Assembly (NCBI GenBank): GCA_964550855.1
Contig: CAZKBQ010000002.1
Location: 62,001-126,000, forward strand
Length of the DNA stretch: 64,000 bases
Source: JAGOBP01 sp964550855
GTDB lineage: Bacteria; Chloroflexota; Anaerolineae; Fen-1058
Reading direction: 5' to 3'
Below, in pieces: positions 28,667-37,340 of the stretch; the stretch's first letter is position 1; each line of letters opens with the position of its first letter. The notes below the pieces were generated by a model. The model ran no database searches and was not told where the DNA came from. It saw only the letters and a list, made by a program, of their open reading frames with translations. A program made the translations under genes and the position numbers.

Positions 28667-29479
28667 ATGACCGCTTCCTCTGGAGTAATCCTGATTACGG
28701 GCGCATCCTCCGGCATTGGCCGGGCCTGCGCCGAGTATTTGCACGGGCGGGGCTATCGCGTCTTCGGGGCGAGCCGCCACCCCGCGCCGCACGCGGGGAT
28801 CGTCCCGGTGGAGATGGATGTGGACGACAACGCCTCGGTGCAGCGCGGCGTGGCGCAGGTGCTGGCCGAAGCGGGCCGCCTCGACGTGGTGGTGAACAAC
28901 GCGGGCTATGCCCTGGCCGGCGCGGTGGAAGACACCTCCATCGAAGAGGCGCAGGCTCAGTTCAATACCAACTTCTTCGGCGTGCTGCGTGTAACGCGCG
29001 CCGTGCTGCCGGCCATGCGGCGACAGCGCTCAGGTCTGATCGTCAACATCGGCTCCATCGGCGGCACGCTGGGTCTGCCGTTTCAAGGACTGTATTCGGC
29101 CAGCAAAGCCGCGCTCGAAGAATTGACCGAGGCGTTGAATTACGAGGTGCGGCCCTATGGCATCCGCGTGGCGCTGATCCGCCCCGGCGACCATCACACC
29201 AACGGCACGGCCAATCGCCGCCGCGCCGCCGGGGCGCTCGGCCAGTCGGCGTATCGCGCTCAGTTCGAGCGCACGCTGCAGGCGGTGGAACAGGGTGAGC
29301 TCAACGCGCCCGCACCGCACGCCATCGCCCGGACGCTGGAACGCATCATCGCCACGCCGCGACCGCGCCTGTACTACTCGGTCGGTTCACGGATCGAGCA
29401 GGCCGCCATCTGGGCCAGGCCGTTCGTGCCGGATCGGCTCTTCCGGTTTATCGTCCGCAAGTATTACCGCCTCGACTAG
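28667..29479 (+). CDS. short-chain dehydrogenase/reductase
   Basis: Classical SDR of 270 residues. The cofactor motif TGASSGIG is at about residues 11-18, NNAG at about residue 80, the catalytic Ser in VNIGSIGG and the YSASK catalytic Tyr-Lys pair at about residues 143-147. The substrate cannot be predicted; the C-terminal region (about 200-270) resembles membrane-associated or retinol-dehydrogenase-like SDRs. It is probably in one transcript with the SCP2 gene. Confidence 0.9.
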   Translation: MTASSGVILITGASSGIGRACAEYLHGRGYRVFGASRHPAPHAGIVPVEMDVDDNASVQRGVAQVLAEAGRLDVVVNNAGYALAGAVEDTSIEEAQAQFNTNFFGVLRVTRAVLPAMRRQRSGLIVNIGSIGGTLGLPFQGLYSASKAALEELTEALNYEVRPYGIRVALIRPGDHHTNGTANRRRAAGALGQSAYRAQFERTLQAVEQGELNAPAPHAIARTLERIIATPRPRLYYSVGSRIEQAAIWARPFVPDRLFRFIVRKYYRLD

Positions 29480-29492
29480 CCCGCGAGTCCTC

Positions 29493-29520
29493 TTGCAAAG
29501 CTGGGCGATTATGCCATAAT
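29493..29520 (+). promoter_or_regulatory. sigma70-type promoter of the Ser/Thr kinase
   Basis: TTGCAA, a 16-base spacer and CATAAT, 41 bases upstream of the proposed GTG start. Confidence 0.55.
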
Positions 29521-29561
29521 CACGGCGTAATGGGTCGGTTCTGCCGCCCGATCGAGGGTCC

Positions 29562-30950
29562 GTGCCCGATCGGTTTGATGTGACCATGAACGATCTCGTC
29601 GGTCTCACGCTGCTTAACCGCTATCGCGTCGAACGTTTCATCGGCCGCGGCGCGATGGCCGAAGTTTATCAGGTGTGGGATACACGCCGCACCACCTTCC
29701 TCGCCATGAAGCTGCTGCACGATGAGCTGGCGATGGACTCAATCTTCCTGCGCCGCTTCCAACGCGAAGCCCGCACTCTGGCGCAGCTGCAGCACCCCAA
29801 CATTGTGCGCTTCTATGGGTTGGAAGAAGACGATCAGCGCGTCTTCATCCTGTTGGACTACGTGGACGGCACCACGCTGCAGCGCGAGATTCACCGCGCC
29901 GAAGGGCCGCTGCCCCTGCCGCGCATCATGGACATCATGCGGCCGGTGTGCGGCGCCATCCACTTTGCGCACCTGCAGGGCCTCATCCACTGCGACGTCA
30001 AGCCGTCCAACATTCTGCTGCACCGCAACGGCAACGTGCTGGTCACCGATTTTGGCCTGGCGCACCTGACCGAGGGCGCCACCAGCGTCTCGGTCATCAG
30101 CGGCGGCACGCCCGCCTACATGTCACCCGAACAGGTGCGCGGCGAAGAGCTGACGCCGCAAACCGACATCTACTCGCTGGGCGTGGTGCTGTACGAGCTG
30201 CTGACCGGCGGCGAGCGGCCCTTTACGGGCGAAAACTCATCGGCGGCGCACACGCTGCGCGGCAATGTCCTGTGGGAACACGTCAACCTGGACGCGCCGT
30301 CACCGCGCCGCTTCAACCCCGATCTGCCGCCGGAAGTCGAAGCGGTGGTCATGCGCTGCCTGGCCAAACGCCCGATCGATCGATATGCCACCGCGCTCGA
30401 GCTGTTGGTGGCGCTGGAAGTGGCCGGCGAGGAGATTTTGGCGGCTGCATTGCCGTCCCAATTGAACCCGGCAGCGAAGGCGGCGCCGGCTGTCGTCAAA
30501 TCTTCACCCAAACGTCGCGGCCGGTCGGTGGGCGTGCTCATCGGCGCGGGTGCGGCCATTGTGCTCGTAGCCGTGGGGGCCGGACTGTGGTTGGGTAACA
30601 TCGGCATGAGTGTTGATCCTCCATACGGAGGCAGCCCGGTGCTGTCGGCGAGTGCCACTGACACACCGACGGCCACGGCTTCGCCGTCGGCGACGTTCAC
30701 CTCGACGCCGACGGCCACGGCCACACCCACGGCCACGCCGACCTTCACTGCAACATCCACCGGTACGCCGACGCCAACGGCCACGTTCACCTCGACACCG
30801 ACCCGGCCACCCACGCGCCGCCCAACCCTGACGCCAACGGCGACCGATACGCCCATGCCGACCCCGACCGAGACCGCGGCGCCGTCGCCCACTGATAAGC
30901 CGGACAAAGGGCCGCCCACCCGGGTGCCAGTACCGACCCTGCCGGGATGA
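29562..30950 (+). CDS. membrane Ser/Thr protein kinase with Thr/Pro-rich tail
   Basis: Hanks-type kinase of 462 residues (PknB-like). The kinase domain (about 15-285) has the glycine loop IGRGAMAEVY, the ATP Lys in LAMKLLH, the catalytic loop HCDVKPSN, DFG, and the SPE in AYMSPEQVRG. The catalytic loop has Cys where most kinases have Arg (HRD), so it is a non-RD kinase that may not need activation-loop phosphorylation. A membrane helix follows at about 327-347 (GVLIGAGAAIVLVAVGAGLW), then a 100-residue low-complexity Thr/Pro/Ala tail outside the cell, without PASTA repeats. The GTG at 29562 is taken as the start because GAGGGTCC precedes it; an ATG at 29586 is the alternative. Confidence 0.87.
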   Translation: MPDRFDVTMNDLVGLTLLNRYRVERFIGRGAMAEVYQVWDTRRTTFLAMKLLHDELAMDSIFLRRFQREARTLAQLQHPNIVRFYGLEEDDQRVFILLDYVDGTTLQREIHRAEGPLPLPRIMDIMRPVCGAIHFAHLQGLIHCDVKPSNILLHRNGNVLVTDFGLAHLTEGATSVSVISGGTPAYMSPEQVRGEELTPQTDIYSLGVVLYELLTGGERPFTGENSSAAHTLRGNVLWEHVNLDAPSPRRFNPDLPPEVEAVVMRCLAKRPIDRYATALELLVALEVAGEEILAAALPSQLNPAAKAAPAVVKSSPKRRGRSVGVLIGAGAAIVLVAVGAGLWLGNIGMSVDPPYGGSPVLSASATDTPTATASPSATFTSTPTATATPTATPTFTATSTGTPTPTATFTSTPTRPPTRRPTLTPTATDTPMPTPTETAAPSPTDKPDKGPPTRVPVPTLPG

Positions 30951-31008
30951 AGGTTGTGACAACAACTCGACCCTGTGGCGAAGACTGTTTTGATTTACAC
31001 CTCTGCTC

Positions 31009-31030
31009 CCGCTGGACGAAAGTCCAGCGG
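31009..31030. other. 9-base stem with GAAA tetraloop
   Basis: CCGCTGGAC, GAAA, GTCCAGCGG, perfectly paired, followed by TTGAAAACGGCGGAG. It lies in the leader of the FG-GAP protein gene. It is a very stable RNA hairpin; no riboswitch family could be matched. Confidence 0.5.
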
Positions 31031-31161
31031 TTGAAAACGGCGGAGTATCGCTCGCCTTGAGCACAAGCAATCAGGGCATTGCCTTAAGGGCCAATCCTAA
31101 TCTTTGTAGTGTGACGGGCACCGGGCTGCCCACCCTATGGTTTGGAGATAGAGAAAACGTG

Positions 31162-33138
31162 ATGACGAAACGCGATATAGCAGGGCGCATACTTGGCCTG
31201 ACGCTGGCCGGCTTGCTGGCGCTGGGGACAGGTCTGCCTTCAGCGGCGGCGATCGACCGGCCGCCCGGTGATGACGCGCCTGATGCCGCCTTAACGGAGG
31301 GCGAGCGGCCCGATGCGCCGGTGTTTGTGGACAGCGGCATAACGACGTTTACGCCGGTGTGGAACGGCGCGGCAGCCTGGGGCGATAGCGACAACGACGG
31401 CGACCTGGATCTGTTGTTGACGGGCGATGCCAGCGCCACGCCGATGCCCAGCCCGGTGACAAAGCTATACTTGAAGAACGGCAGCAACACGTACTTTGAG
31501 GTGCCGCCCGCCACTACGCGGCTGCCGGGCGTGCGCTTCAGTTCCGTCGCCTGGGGCGACTACAACAATGACGACCGGCTGGACGTGCTGCTGACCGGCG
31601 AGATGACGGGCGGCGCGTTCATCAGCCGGGTGTATCGTAACGACGGCAACAACCAGTTTACCGACATCAATGCCGGCCTGATCGGGGTGCGTTATGGCGC
31701 GGCGGTGTGGGGCGATTTCGACAACGACGGCCGGCTGGACATCGCGCTGGGGGGCGAAAGTCAATCGGGAGCAGTGACACGCCTGTACCGCAACGCGAGC
31801 GGCGACCGCTTCACCCCCGTCAACGTGACGTGGCCGGGCATCAGTCATGGCTCGATCGCATGGGGCGATTATAACCGTGACGGCTGGCTCGACGTGGCGA
31901 TGACCGGCGCGGGTGTGTCCAAGTTGTACCGAAACACGGGCGGGCAGTTTGTCGAGATTAATGCGGGATTGTTGGGACTGTCGGACAGCGCGGCGGCCTG
32001 GGGTGACTTCAATAACGACGGCTATCCCGATCTGGCGCTGGTGGGCACGTCTGGCGCGGCGGCCGTGGCGAAGTTGTACCGCAACAATGCCGACGACACG
32101 TTTACCGACATGTCGAACAGCGGTTTGAGCGCGGCCGGCTACGGCGCGGTGGTGGCGTGGGGCGACTACGATAACGACGGCTGGCCCGACCTGCTGCTGA
32201 ATGGTAATACGGCCACAGCCGGTCGGGTATTCCGCAATAACGGTAATGGAACATTTAGCCTGATTGAATCGGGGCTGCCGCTGCTCGGCTCCAACGTGCT
32301 GGCGTGGGGTGACTACAACAATGCGGGCCGGTTGAGCGTGCTCGCAGCCGGCAACCTGATCACCGGCACGCTGCTGACGCGCGTGTATTCCAGCACGGTG
32401 TCGGCTGTCAACGCGGCGCCGGGCACCCCGGGCGGCTTGAGCGCGTCGGTGACGGCCAACTCCGTGCGCCTGCGCTGGCAGCCCGCCACCGACGATCACA
32501 CGCCGGCGGCGGCCCTCACTTACAATGTGCGCGTGGGCACCACGCCCGGCGGCTCGCAGATCGTCTCACCGATGGCGCTGACTACCGGCTACCGCCAGCT
32601 GGTGGCGGCCGGCCCTAACGTGACGACGACGGTGCTGCTGCGCAACCTCAAGCCCGGCATGTACTTCTGGAACGTGCAGGCGGTTGACTCGGTCATGGCC
32701 GGCTCGCCATTCGCCGCGATCGACGGCACGTTTGTGATCTCGTATCACAGTTATTTGCCGGTGGCCGCCTTCAATGCGTGCCCCGCCTGTTTTGCCGGGC
32801 CGAATGAAGTGGAGCCTAACAACAATGTGCTGCAGGCCAACGGGCCGTTGATCAGCGGGCGGATGTACACCGGCCAGCACAACGATGAATGGGATGCGTA
32901 CAGCCTGTATGCGTCCAGCGCCGGCCTCATCAGCGCCGATCTGCAGACGCCGCGCACCAGCGGCGTGCAGCTGCAGGTGTACTATCTGAACACTAATGAT
33001 CCCAACGTCCAGTATCGCAGCCTGCCGCCCTATCATGTCGATTACAACGGCGCAGCGGGCTGGTATTACATTTTCGTCTACACGCCGCCCGCCAGCGTCA
33101 ACGCTCAAACCTACACACTGGTCGTAACCTATCCTTAA
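31162..33138 (+). CDS. secreted FG-GAP/VCBS repeat protein with FN3 and PPC-like domains
   Basis: Exported protein of 658 residues. A signal peptide (ILGLTLAGLLALGTGLPSAAA) is followed by seven FG-GAP/VCBS repeats, each with a calcium-binding loop (DSDNDGDLD, DYNNDDRLD, DFDNDGRLD, DYNRDGWLD, DFNNDGYPD, DYDNDGWPD and a degenerate DYNNAGRLS). These would make a beta-propeller like the integrin alpha head. After it come a fibronectin type III domain (about 430-535), a SYHSYLPVA linker with CPAC, and a C-terminal domain like bacterial pre-peptidase domains (VEPNNNVLQANGPL onward). The ATG at 31162 gives the best signal peptide. Likely a surface-binding protein. Confidence 0.87.
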   Translation: MTKRDIAGRILGLTLAGLLALGTGLPSAAAIDRPPGDDAPDAALTEGERPDAPVFVDSGITTFTPVWNGAAAWGDSDNDGDLDLLLTGDASATPMPSPVTKLYLKNGSNTYFEVPPATTRLPGVRFSSVAWGDYNNDDRLDVLLTGEMTGGAFISRVYRNDGNNQFTDINAGLIGVRYGAAVWGDFDNDGRLDIALGGESQSGAVTRLYRNASGDRFTPVNVTWPGISHGSIAWGDYNRDGWLDVAMTGAGVSKLYRNTGGQFVEINAGLLGLSDSAAAWGDFNNDGYPDLALVGTSGAAAVAKLYRNNADDTFTDMSNSGLSAAGYGAVVAWGDYDNDGWPDLLLNGNTATAGRVFRNNGNGTFSLIESGLPLLGSNVLAWGDYNNAGRLSVLAAGNLITGTLLTRVYSSTVSAVNAAPGTPGGLSASVTANSVRLRWQPATDDHTPAAALTYNVRVGTTPGGSQIVSPMALTTGYRQLVAAGPNVTTTVLLRNLKPGMYFWNVQAVDSVMAGSPFAAIDGTFVISYHSYLPVAAFNACPACFAGPNEVEPNNNVLQANGPLISGRMYTGQHNDEWDAYSLYASSAGLISADLQTPRTSGVQLQVYYLNTNDPNVQYRSLPPYHVDYNGAAGWYYIFVYTPPASVNAQTYTLVVTYP

Positions 33139-33202
33139 GCCCGGCGGGGCACAACCACCCGATCGGGCTGCCCCGGCCCGATCGGCCGATCTAGTCCCAA
33201 TG

Positions 33203-33245
33203 TGCCGATGACGCGATCGACCCTGATCGCGTCATCGGCATTTTT
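33203..33245 (+). terminator. rho-independent terminator after the FG-GAP protein
   Basis: Perfect 16-base stem (TGCCGATGACGCGATC and complement) with a 6-base loop and five T residues. Confidence 0.92.
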
Positions 33246-33337
33246 GATCGATCGACGTGTAACGCCGGCGGCCGCCGGGCGACTATTCGGCACATTCGAA
33301 TGCAGTTGTTTGTATCCGCGCCGAGGCGTAATCGATC

Positions 33338-33356
33338 TGTAAGACTCTGGTAAGCA
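33338..33356 (+). promoter_or_regulatory. possible 11-base direct repeat before the beta-propeller gene
   Basis: TAAG occurs twice at an 11-base interval within CTGTAAGACTCTGGTAAGC, about 80 bases upstream of the start. The spacing is that of OmpR/PhoB-type boxes, but the repeats are short, so this is weak. Confidence 0.25.
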
Positions 33357-33431
33357 CAACGGAAGAAATTCAATCTACACTGCTCACGTCGGGCAGCAGT
33401 TCAATTCACATATCACAAGGGAGAGACTTCG

Positions 33432-34553
33432 ATGAAACGCAAGTTTGTGCAGGGGATGCTGGCGGTACTCTTGATCATGTCGTTTGCGCTGGCCGGTGCC
33501 GGCGTGGCCGCGGCGGCCGGTGAAGGCGGCGCGGTCTATACGCTGCTCAACGGCGCGGCGGGCAATGAAGTGGCGATCTTCAACCGGGCAGCCGACGGCA
33601 CGCTGACCGCCGCGGGCGCGATCTCCACAGGCGGCCAGGGCACGGGCGCGGGACTTGGGTCGCAGGGCGCGCTGACCTTGAGCGCCAATCACCACTGGCT
33701 GCTGGCGGTCAACGCGGGCAGCAATGATCTCTCGGTCTTTGCCGTGCGCGACGGCGGCCTGACGCTGGTCGATCGGGCGGCCTCGGGCGGCGAACGGCCA
33801 ATCAGTGTGACTACTTATAAGGGTCTGGTTTACGTCCTTAACGCGGGCGGCAGCGGCAACATTACCGGTTTCACGCTGAGCCAGCGGGGCAAATTGACGC
33901 CGATTGCCAATTCGACGCGCGGCCTGAGCAACAACGGCGTGGGCGCTGCGCCGGCCCCGGCGCAGATCTCATTCAGCCCCGATGGCGACGTGCTGGTCGT
34001 GACGGAGAAGGCCACCAACCTGATCGACACCTATCCGGTTGACGAAGACGGCGTGGCAGGCGGGATAACGACGCATCCGTCAGCGGGAGCAACCCCGTTT
34101 GGCTTCGCGTTCACCAAACGCGGCACGCTCGTCGTGTCCGAAGCGGCCGGCGGCGCGGTGAATGGCAGCAGCGCTTCATCCTATGATGTGTCTGGCGACG
34201 GCTTTGAACTGATCAGCGCCTCGGTGCCCACAAATCAGACGGCGGCCTGCTGGGTGGTGGCGACGAAGAACGGCAAATTTGCGTACACCACCAACGCGGG
34301 CAGTGGCTCCGTCAGCGCCTATCGCGTGAACAAAGACGGTTCGCTTGAACTGCTCAACGGGCAGGCAGGCTTGATCGGCGCGGGCAGCACGCCCATCGAC
34401 GTGGCAGTGAGCGGCAACAGCCAGTATCTGTACACGCTCAACGCGGGCGCGCACACCATCGCCGGTTTTGCCGTCGCCGGAGACGGCAACCTGACGGCGG
34501 TCGGCGGCGTTGGCGGCTTGCCGGTCGGCACGGTGGGACTGGCGGCATGGTAA
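33432..34553 (+). CDS. secreted lactonase-like beta-propeller protein
   Basis: Exported protein of 373 residues with a clear signal peptide (FVQGMLAVLLIMSFALAGAG, cut after AAAA). The rest is a seven-bladed beta-propeller of the 6-phosphogluconolactonase/YncE type, with repeated blade ends such as SFSPDGDVLVVTEKATN, FAYTTNAGSGSVSAYRVN and YLYTLNAGAHTIAGFAV. Family members are cytosolic lactonases or secreted surface proteins; secretion here and the lack of an obvious active-site set argue against a pentose-phosphate role. AAGGGAGAG precedes the ATG. It is flanked by strong terminators on both sides, so it is transcribed alone. Confidence 0.83.
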   Translation: MKRKFVQGMLAVLLIMSFALAGAGVAAAAGEGGAVYTLLNGAAGNEVAIFNRAADGTLTAAGAISTGGQGTGAGLGSQGALTLSANHHWLLAVNAGSNDLSVFAVRDGGLTLVDRAASGGERPISVTTYKGLVYVLNAGGSGNITGFTLSQRGKLTPIANSTRGLSNNGVGAAPAPAQISFSPDGDVLVVTEKATNLIDTYPVDEDGVAGGITTHPSAGATPFGFAFTKRGTLVVSEAAGGAVNGSSASSYDVSGDGFELISASVPTNQTAACWVVATKNGKFAYTTNAGSGSVSAYRVNKDGSLELLNGQAGLIGAGSTPIDVAVSGNSQYLYTLNAGAHTIAGFAVAGDGNLTAVGGVGGLPVGTVGLAAW

Positions 34554-34579
34554 ACTAGCGGTCAACTGCTCGACAGCGA

Positions 34580-34615
34580 GGGCCGACATCGCACTGATGT
34601 CGGCCCTTTTGTTTG
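34580..34615 (+). terminator. rho-independent terminator after the beta-propeller gene
   Basis: Perfect 11-base stem GGGCCGACATC / GATGTCGGCCC, 5-base loop, followed by TTTTGTTTG. Confidence 0.93.
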
Positions 34616-34692
34616 TGTCGGCACCAGGACCGGGTACACATCAGCGTAATTCGCAGCCCGCCCGGCGCGAGTGCGACTTTACACCCCAATCG

Positions 34693-34728
34693 TTGACATC
34701 TGTCACTACTACCTTATGACCAGTCATA
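34693..34728 (+). promoter_or_regulatory. candidate promoter with palindromic operator before the CODH/ACS cluster
   Basis: A consensus TTGACA at 34693-34698 is followed after 16 bases by TATGAC, and that sequence is the left arm of a 14-base palindrome TATGACCAGTCATA (34715-34728). The dyad covers the -10 region, as a repressor site would. The distance to the first ATG (34842) leaves a leader of about 110 bases. Confidence 0.5.
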
Positions 34729-34841
34729 CTATATTTAACCTGAGCTCCAAGTAAATTTTGGGGTAAGCGCACGATTGCTGTGCCGCGCGAATTGTGAAAA
34801 AGACTACAAATAGCCACCATCTCACTCAGAGGCAGGTACAC

Positions 34842-35228
34842 ATGGAAACAGTGACGATCGATCTCCCCAAGATGTACGCCGATCACCATGTCAGTGAAGT
34901 CCGGCGTCTGCTGCTGGCGCTGCCAGGCGTGGAGGATGTCTATGCCAGCAGCGCCTTTCACGTCGTGCGGGCGCGCATCGATGAGACCACGATAACAGAG
35001 GCTGATCTCCGCGCCCGATTGGACAGTGCCGGCTATCTGGGTGAAATCGGCATGGAAACTGAAACGTGGAAGACCGGCACCCCCGCCGAAGTGGTTGACA
35101 ATCCGTTCCGTCACTCGGCCGCGATGGAGAATGTCAAGGGTGTGGCGTTTGCGCAGCGGGTAGAGGAAGCCAATCGGGCCTTGTGGCCGTGCCCCGGCCT
35201 GGGCCCTCTTCAGAAGATGGATGAATAA
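34842..35228 (+). CDS. HMA-like small protein preceding cooS
   Basis: Protein of 128 residues. Residues 1-70 (ETVTIDLPKMYADHHVSEVR ... ITEADLRARLDSAGY) show the beta-alpha-beta-beta-alpha-beta pattern and the LPGVEDVYAS segment of heavy-metal-associated (HMA) domains, but the metal-binding CxxC is absent; MYADHH stands at the loop, where Met or His could bind metal instead. The last 55 residues end with WPCPGLGPLQKMDE. It starts the CODH/ACS gene set and ends 14 bases before cooS, so it is surely co-transcribed with it. A role in nickel or copper handling for CODH/ACS is an inference from context only. The ATG at 34842 was chosen after AGAGGCAGG. Confidence 0.75.
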   Translation: METVTIDLPKMYADHHVSEVRRLLLALPGVEDVYASSAFHVVRARIDETTITEADLRARLDSAGYLGEIGMETETWKTGTPAEVVDNPFRHSAAMENVKGVAFAQRVEEANRALWPCPGLGPLQKMDE

Positions 35229-35242
35229 AGAGGAGACAGATC

Positions 35243-37252
35243 ATGGCTAAAGAGAAAAAGACCCCGGAGCAATTCTCAGCCGATCCGGCTGCACAGCAAA
35301 TGTTGATCCGCGCCGATCAACTGGGCATCAGCACGGCCTTTACCCGCGCCGAAGCGATGCCGCCCTGCAACATCGGTTCGGCGGGCATGTGCTGCAAGAT
35401 GTGCGGCATGGGCCCGTGCCGCCTGACCAAGGACGGCTCGACGGGCGTGTGCGGCGCGACGATCGATACGATTCAGGCCCGCAACTTCATCCGCATGGTG
35501 GCCGCCGGTTCGGCCGCGCACTCCGATCACGGGCGCGATATGGCCTTTACCTTGAAGGCGGCGGCGCTGGGTGAGGCCGAAGGCTATTCGATCCGCGACG
35601 TGGCAAAGCTGCGCACCATCGCGGCGAAGTACGGCATCCCGATCGACAAACGCAGCCCCGAAGAGATCGCCGTCGATCTGGCCGACTTGTATATCGCGCA
35701 GTTTGGTCAGCAGCGCGGCGTCATCGCGCCGGCGAAGCGTGCCCCGGCCAAGCGGCAGAAGCTGTGGGCCGAGCGGGGCGTGTTGCCGCGCGGCGTCGAT
35801 CGGGAAGTGGTGGAAGCGCTGCATCGCACCCACATCGGCGACGATCAGGATCCCACGCACATTTTGCAGCACGCGGTCAAGACGGCCCTGGCCGACGGCT
35901 GGGGCGGCAGCCTCATCGCCACAGATGTGTCCGACATTTTGTTTGGCACGCCCGCGCCGGTGGTCGGACAGGCCAACCTCGGCGTGCTGCGGGCCGACAT
36001 GGTCAACGTGATCGTTCACGGCCACGAGCCGACGCTGAGTGAGATGATCGTCGCGGCCTCGCAGACGCCGGAGATCATTGAGTACGCGCGGGCTGCCGGC
36101 GCCAACGGGGTGAATCTGGCCGGCATCTGCTGCACGGCCAATGAGATTTTGATGCGCCAGGGCATCCCGGCCGCGGGCAACTTCCTTCATCAGGAACTCG
36201 CCATCCTTACGGGCGCGGTCGAAGCGATGGTGGTGGATGTGCAGTGCATCATGCAGGCGCTGGTGGGCCTGGCCGAGAACTTCCACACCAAGGTCATCAC
36301 CACCTCGCCCAAGGTGCGCTTGAAGGGCGCCACGCACATCGAATTTGAAGAGCACAAGGCGATGACGATCGCCAAGGACATCCTCAAAGTCGCCATCGAC
36401 AACTTCAAGAATCGCGGCGCAACGGAGATTCCACAGGTCGTGGAAGACCTGGTGCCGGGCTTCTCGCACGAGTATATCAACTACATGCTGGGCGGCTCCT
36501 ATCGCGCGTCGTTCCGGCCGTTGAACGATGCGATCATGTCGGGCCGTATTCGCGGCGTGGCTGCCATCGTGGGCTGCAACAATCCGCGCAGCACGCAGGA
36601 CTACCTGCACACACACGTCACGCGCGAACTGCTGAAGCAGGACGTGCTCGTGGTCGAGACGGGCTGCGGGGCGATCGCGTCCGCGAAGCTGGGCCTGCTG
36701 CTAGGCGAAGCGGGGCTGGATCAGGTCGGCCCCGGTCTGCGCGAGATCTGCGAGACGGTGGGCATTCCGCCGGTGCTGCACATGGGCTCGTGCGTGGACA
36801 ACACCCGCATCCTGACGGTGCTGACGCAGATGGTGGAAGAAGGCGGCCTCGGTGACGACATCGATCAGATTCCGGCAGTGGGTCTGGCGCCCGAATGGAT
36901 GAGCGAGAAGGCGTTGTCGATCGGCACATACTGCGTGGCGAGCGGCGCATACGTCATCTTTGGCGGCGCGTCGCCGCTGGAGGGTATGCCAGACAAGGTC
37001 AGCGGCAGTGCCGATGTGCTGAACTACCTCGTCGAGGGTTGGGAAGAGTTGTATGGCGGCAAGATGGAATTTGTGGCCGACCCCGATGAGATGGTGCGGA
37101 AGACGCTGGCGCACATCGACAAGAAGCGCGCCGCGCTGGGCCTGCCGGAATGGAAGCCGGACAAGTTCGGTCGCTCCGGCGACAAGCGCATGCTGGAACT
37201 CGAGGCACTGCCGTTGGAAGCGAAGTTGGAAGCGGTGTACGGGATGAACTGA
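35243..37252 (+). CDS. cooS/acsA: anaerobic carbon monoxide dehydrogenase, catalytic subunit
   Basis: Nickel-iron-sulfur enzyme of 669 residues that reduces CO2 to CO (and the reverse) in the Wood-Ljungdahl pathway, feeding CO to AcsB through an internal channel. The N-terminal cysteine set for clusters B and D is visible as CNIGSAGMCCKMCGMGPC starting at residue 42 and VCGA shortly after. The C-cluster region has GICCTANEIL, IVGCNNPR, VETGCGAIA, MGSCVDNTR and YCVASGAY. Length and motifs are those of the bacterial CooS family. AGAGGAGACAGATC precedes the ATG. acsB follows after 88 bases holding a word-repeat hairpin. No cooC-type nickel-insertion gene is nearby. Confidence 0.97.
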   Translation: MAKEKKTPEQFSADPAAQQMLIRADQLGISTAFTRAEAMPPCNIGSAGMCCKMCGMGPCRLTKDGSTGVCGATIDTIQARNFIRMVAAGSAAHSDHGRDMAFTLKAAALGEAEGYSIRDVAKLRTIAAKYGIPIDKRSPEEIAVDLADLYIAQFGQQRGVIAPAKRAPAKRQKLWAERGVLPRGVDREVVEALHRTHIGDDQDPTHILQHAVKTALADGWGGSLIATDVSDILFGTPAPVVGQANLGVLRADMVNVIVHGHEPTLSEMIVAASQTPEIIEYARAAGANGVNLAGICCTANEILMRQGIPAAGNFLHQELAILTGAVEAMVVDVQCIMQALVGLAENFHTKVITTSPKVRLKGATHIEFEEHKAMTIAKDILKVAIDNFKNRGATEIPQVVEDLVPGFSHEYINYMLGGSYRASFRPLNDAIMSGRIRGVAAIVGCNNPRSTQDYLHTHVTRELLKQDVLVVETGCGAIASAKLGLLLGEAGLDQVGPGLREICETVGIPPVLHMGSCVDNTRILTVLTQMVEEGGLGDDIDQIPAVGLAPEWMSEKALSIGTYCVASGAYVIFGGASPLEGMPDKVSGSADVLNYLVEGWEELYGGKMEFVADPDEMVRKTLAHIDKKRAALGLPEWKPDKFGRSGDKRMLELEALPLEAKLEAVYGMN

Positions 37253-37253
37253 C

Positions 37254-37330
37254 AAGTGACGAGTGAAAAGTGATGAGTGAGGTGCAATCAATCACCGTTG
37301 GTTGTCCACTCATCACTCGTCACTCATCAG
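37254..37330. repeat. GTGAYGAGTGA-word hairpin between cooS and acsB
   Basis: Arm 1 is built from GTGACGAGTGA and GTGATGAGTGA; arm 2 carries the complement (CACTCATCACTCGTCACTC). It fills almost the whole gap and is followed by AGGAGAG for acsB. Confidence 0.7.
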
Positions 37331-37340
37331 GAGAGAAACC

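Noticed and set aside
30640..30940. Thr/Pro/Ala-coding repeats of the kinase gene as a DNA-level repeat element
   Set aside because: The variation follows codons of a low-complexity linker, common in membrane kinases of this group; no defined unit.
31040..31160. Cyclic-di-GMP or other known riboswitch before the FG-GAP gene
   Set aside because: Conserved core sequences of the known classes were not found; only one simple hairpin is supported.
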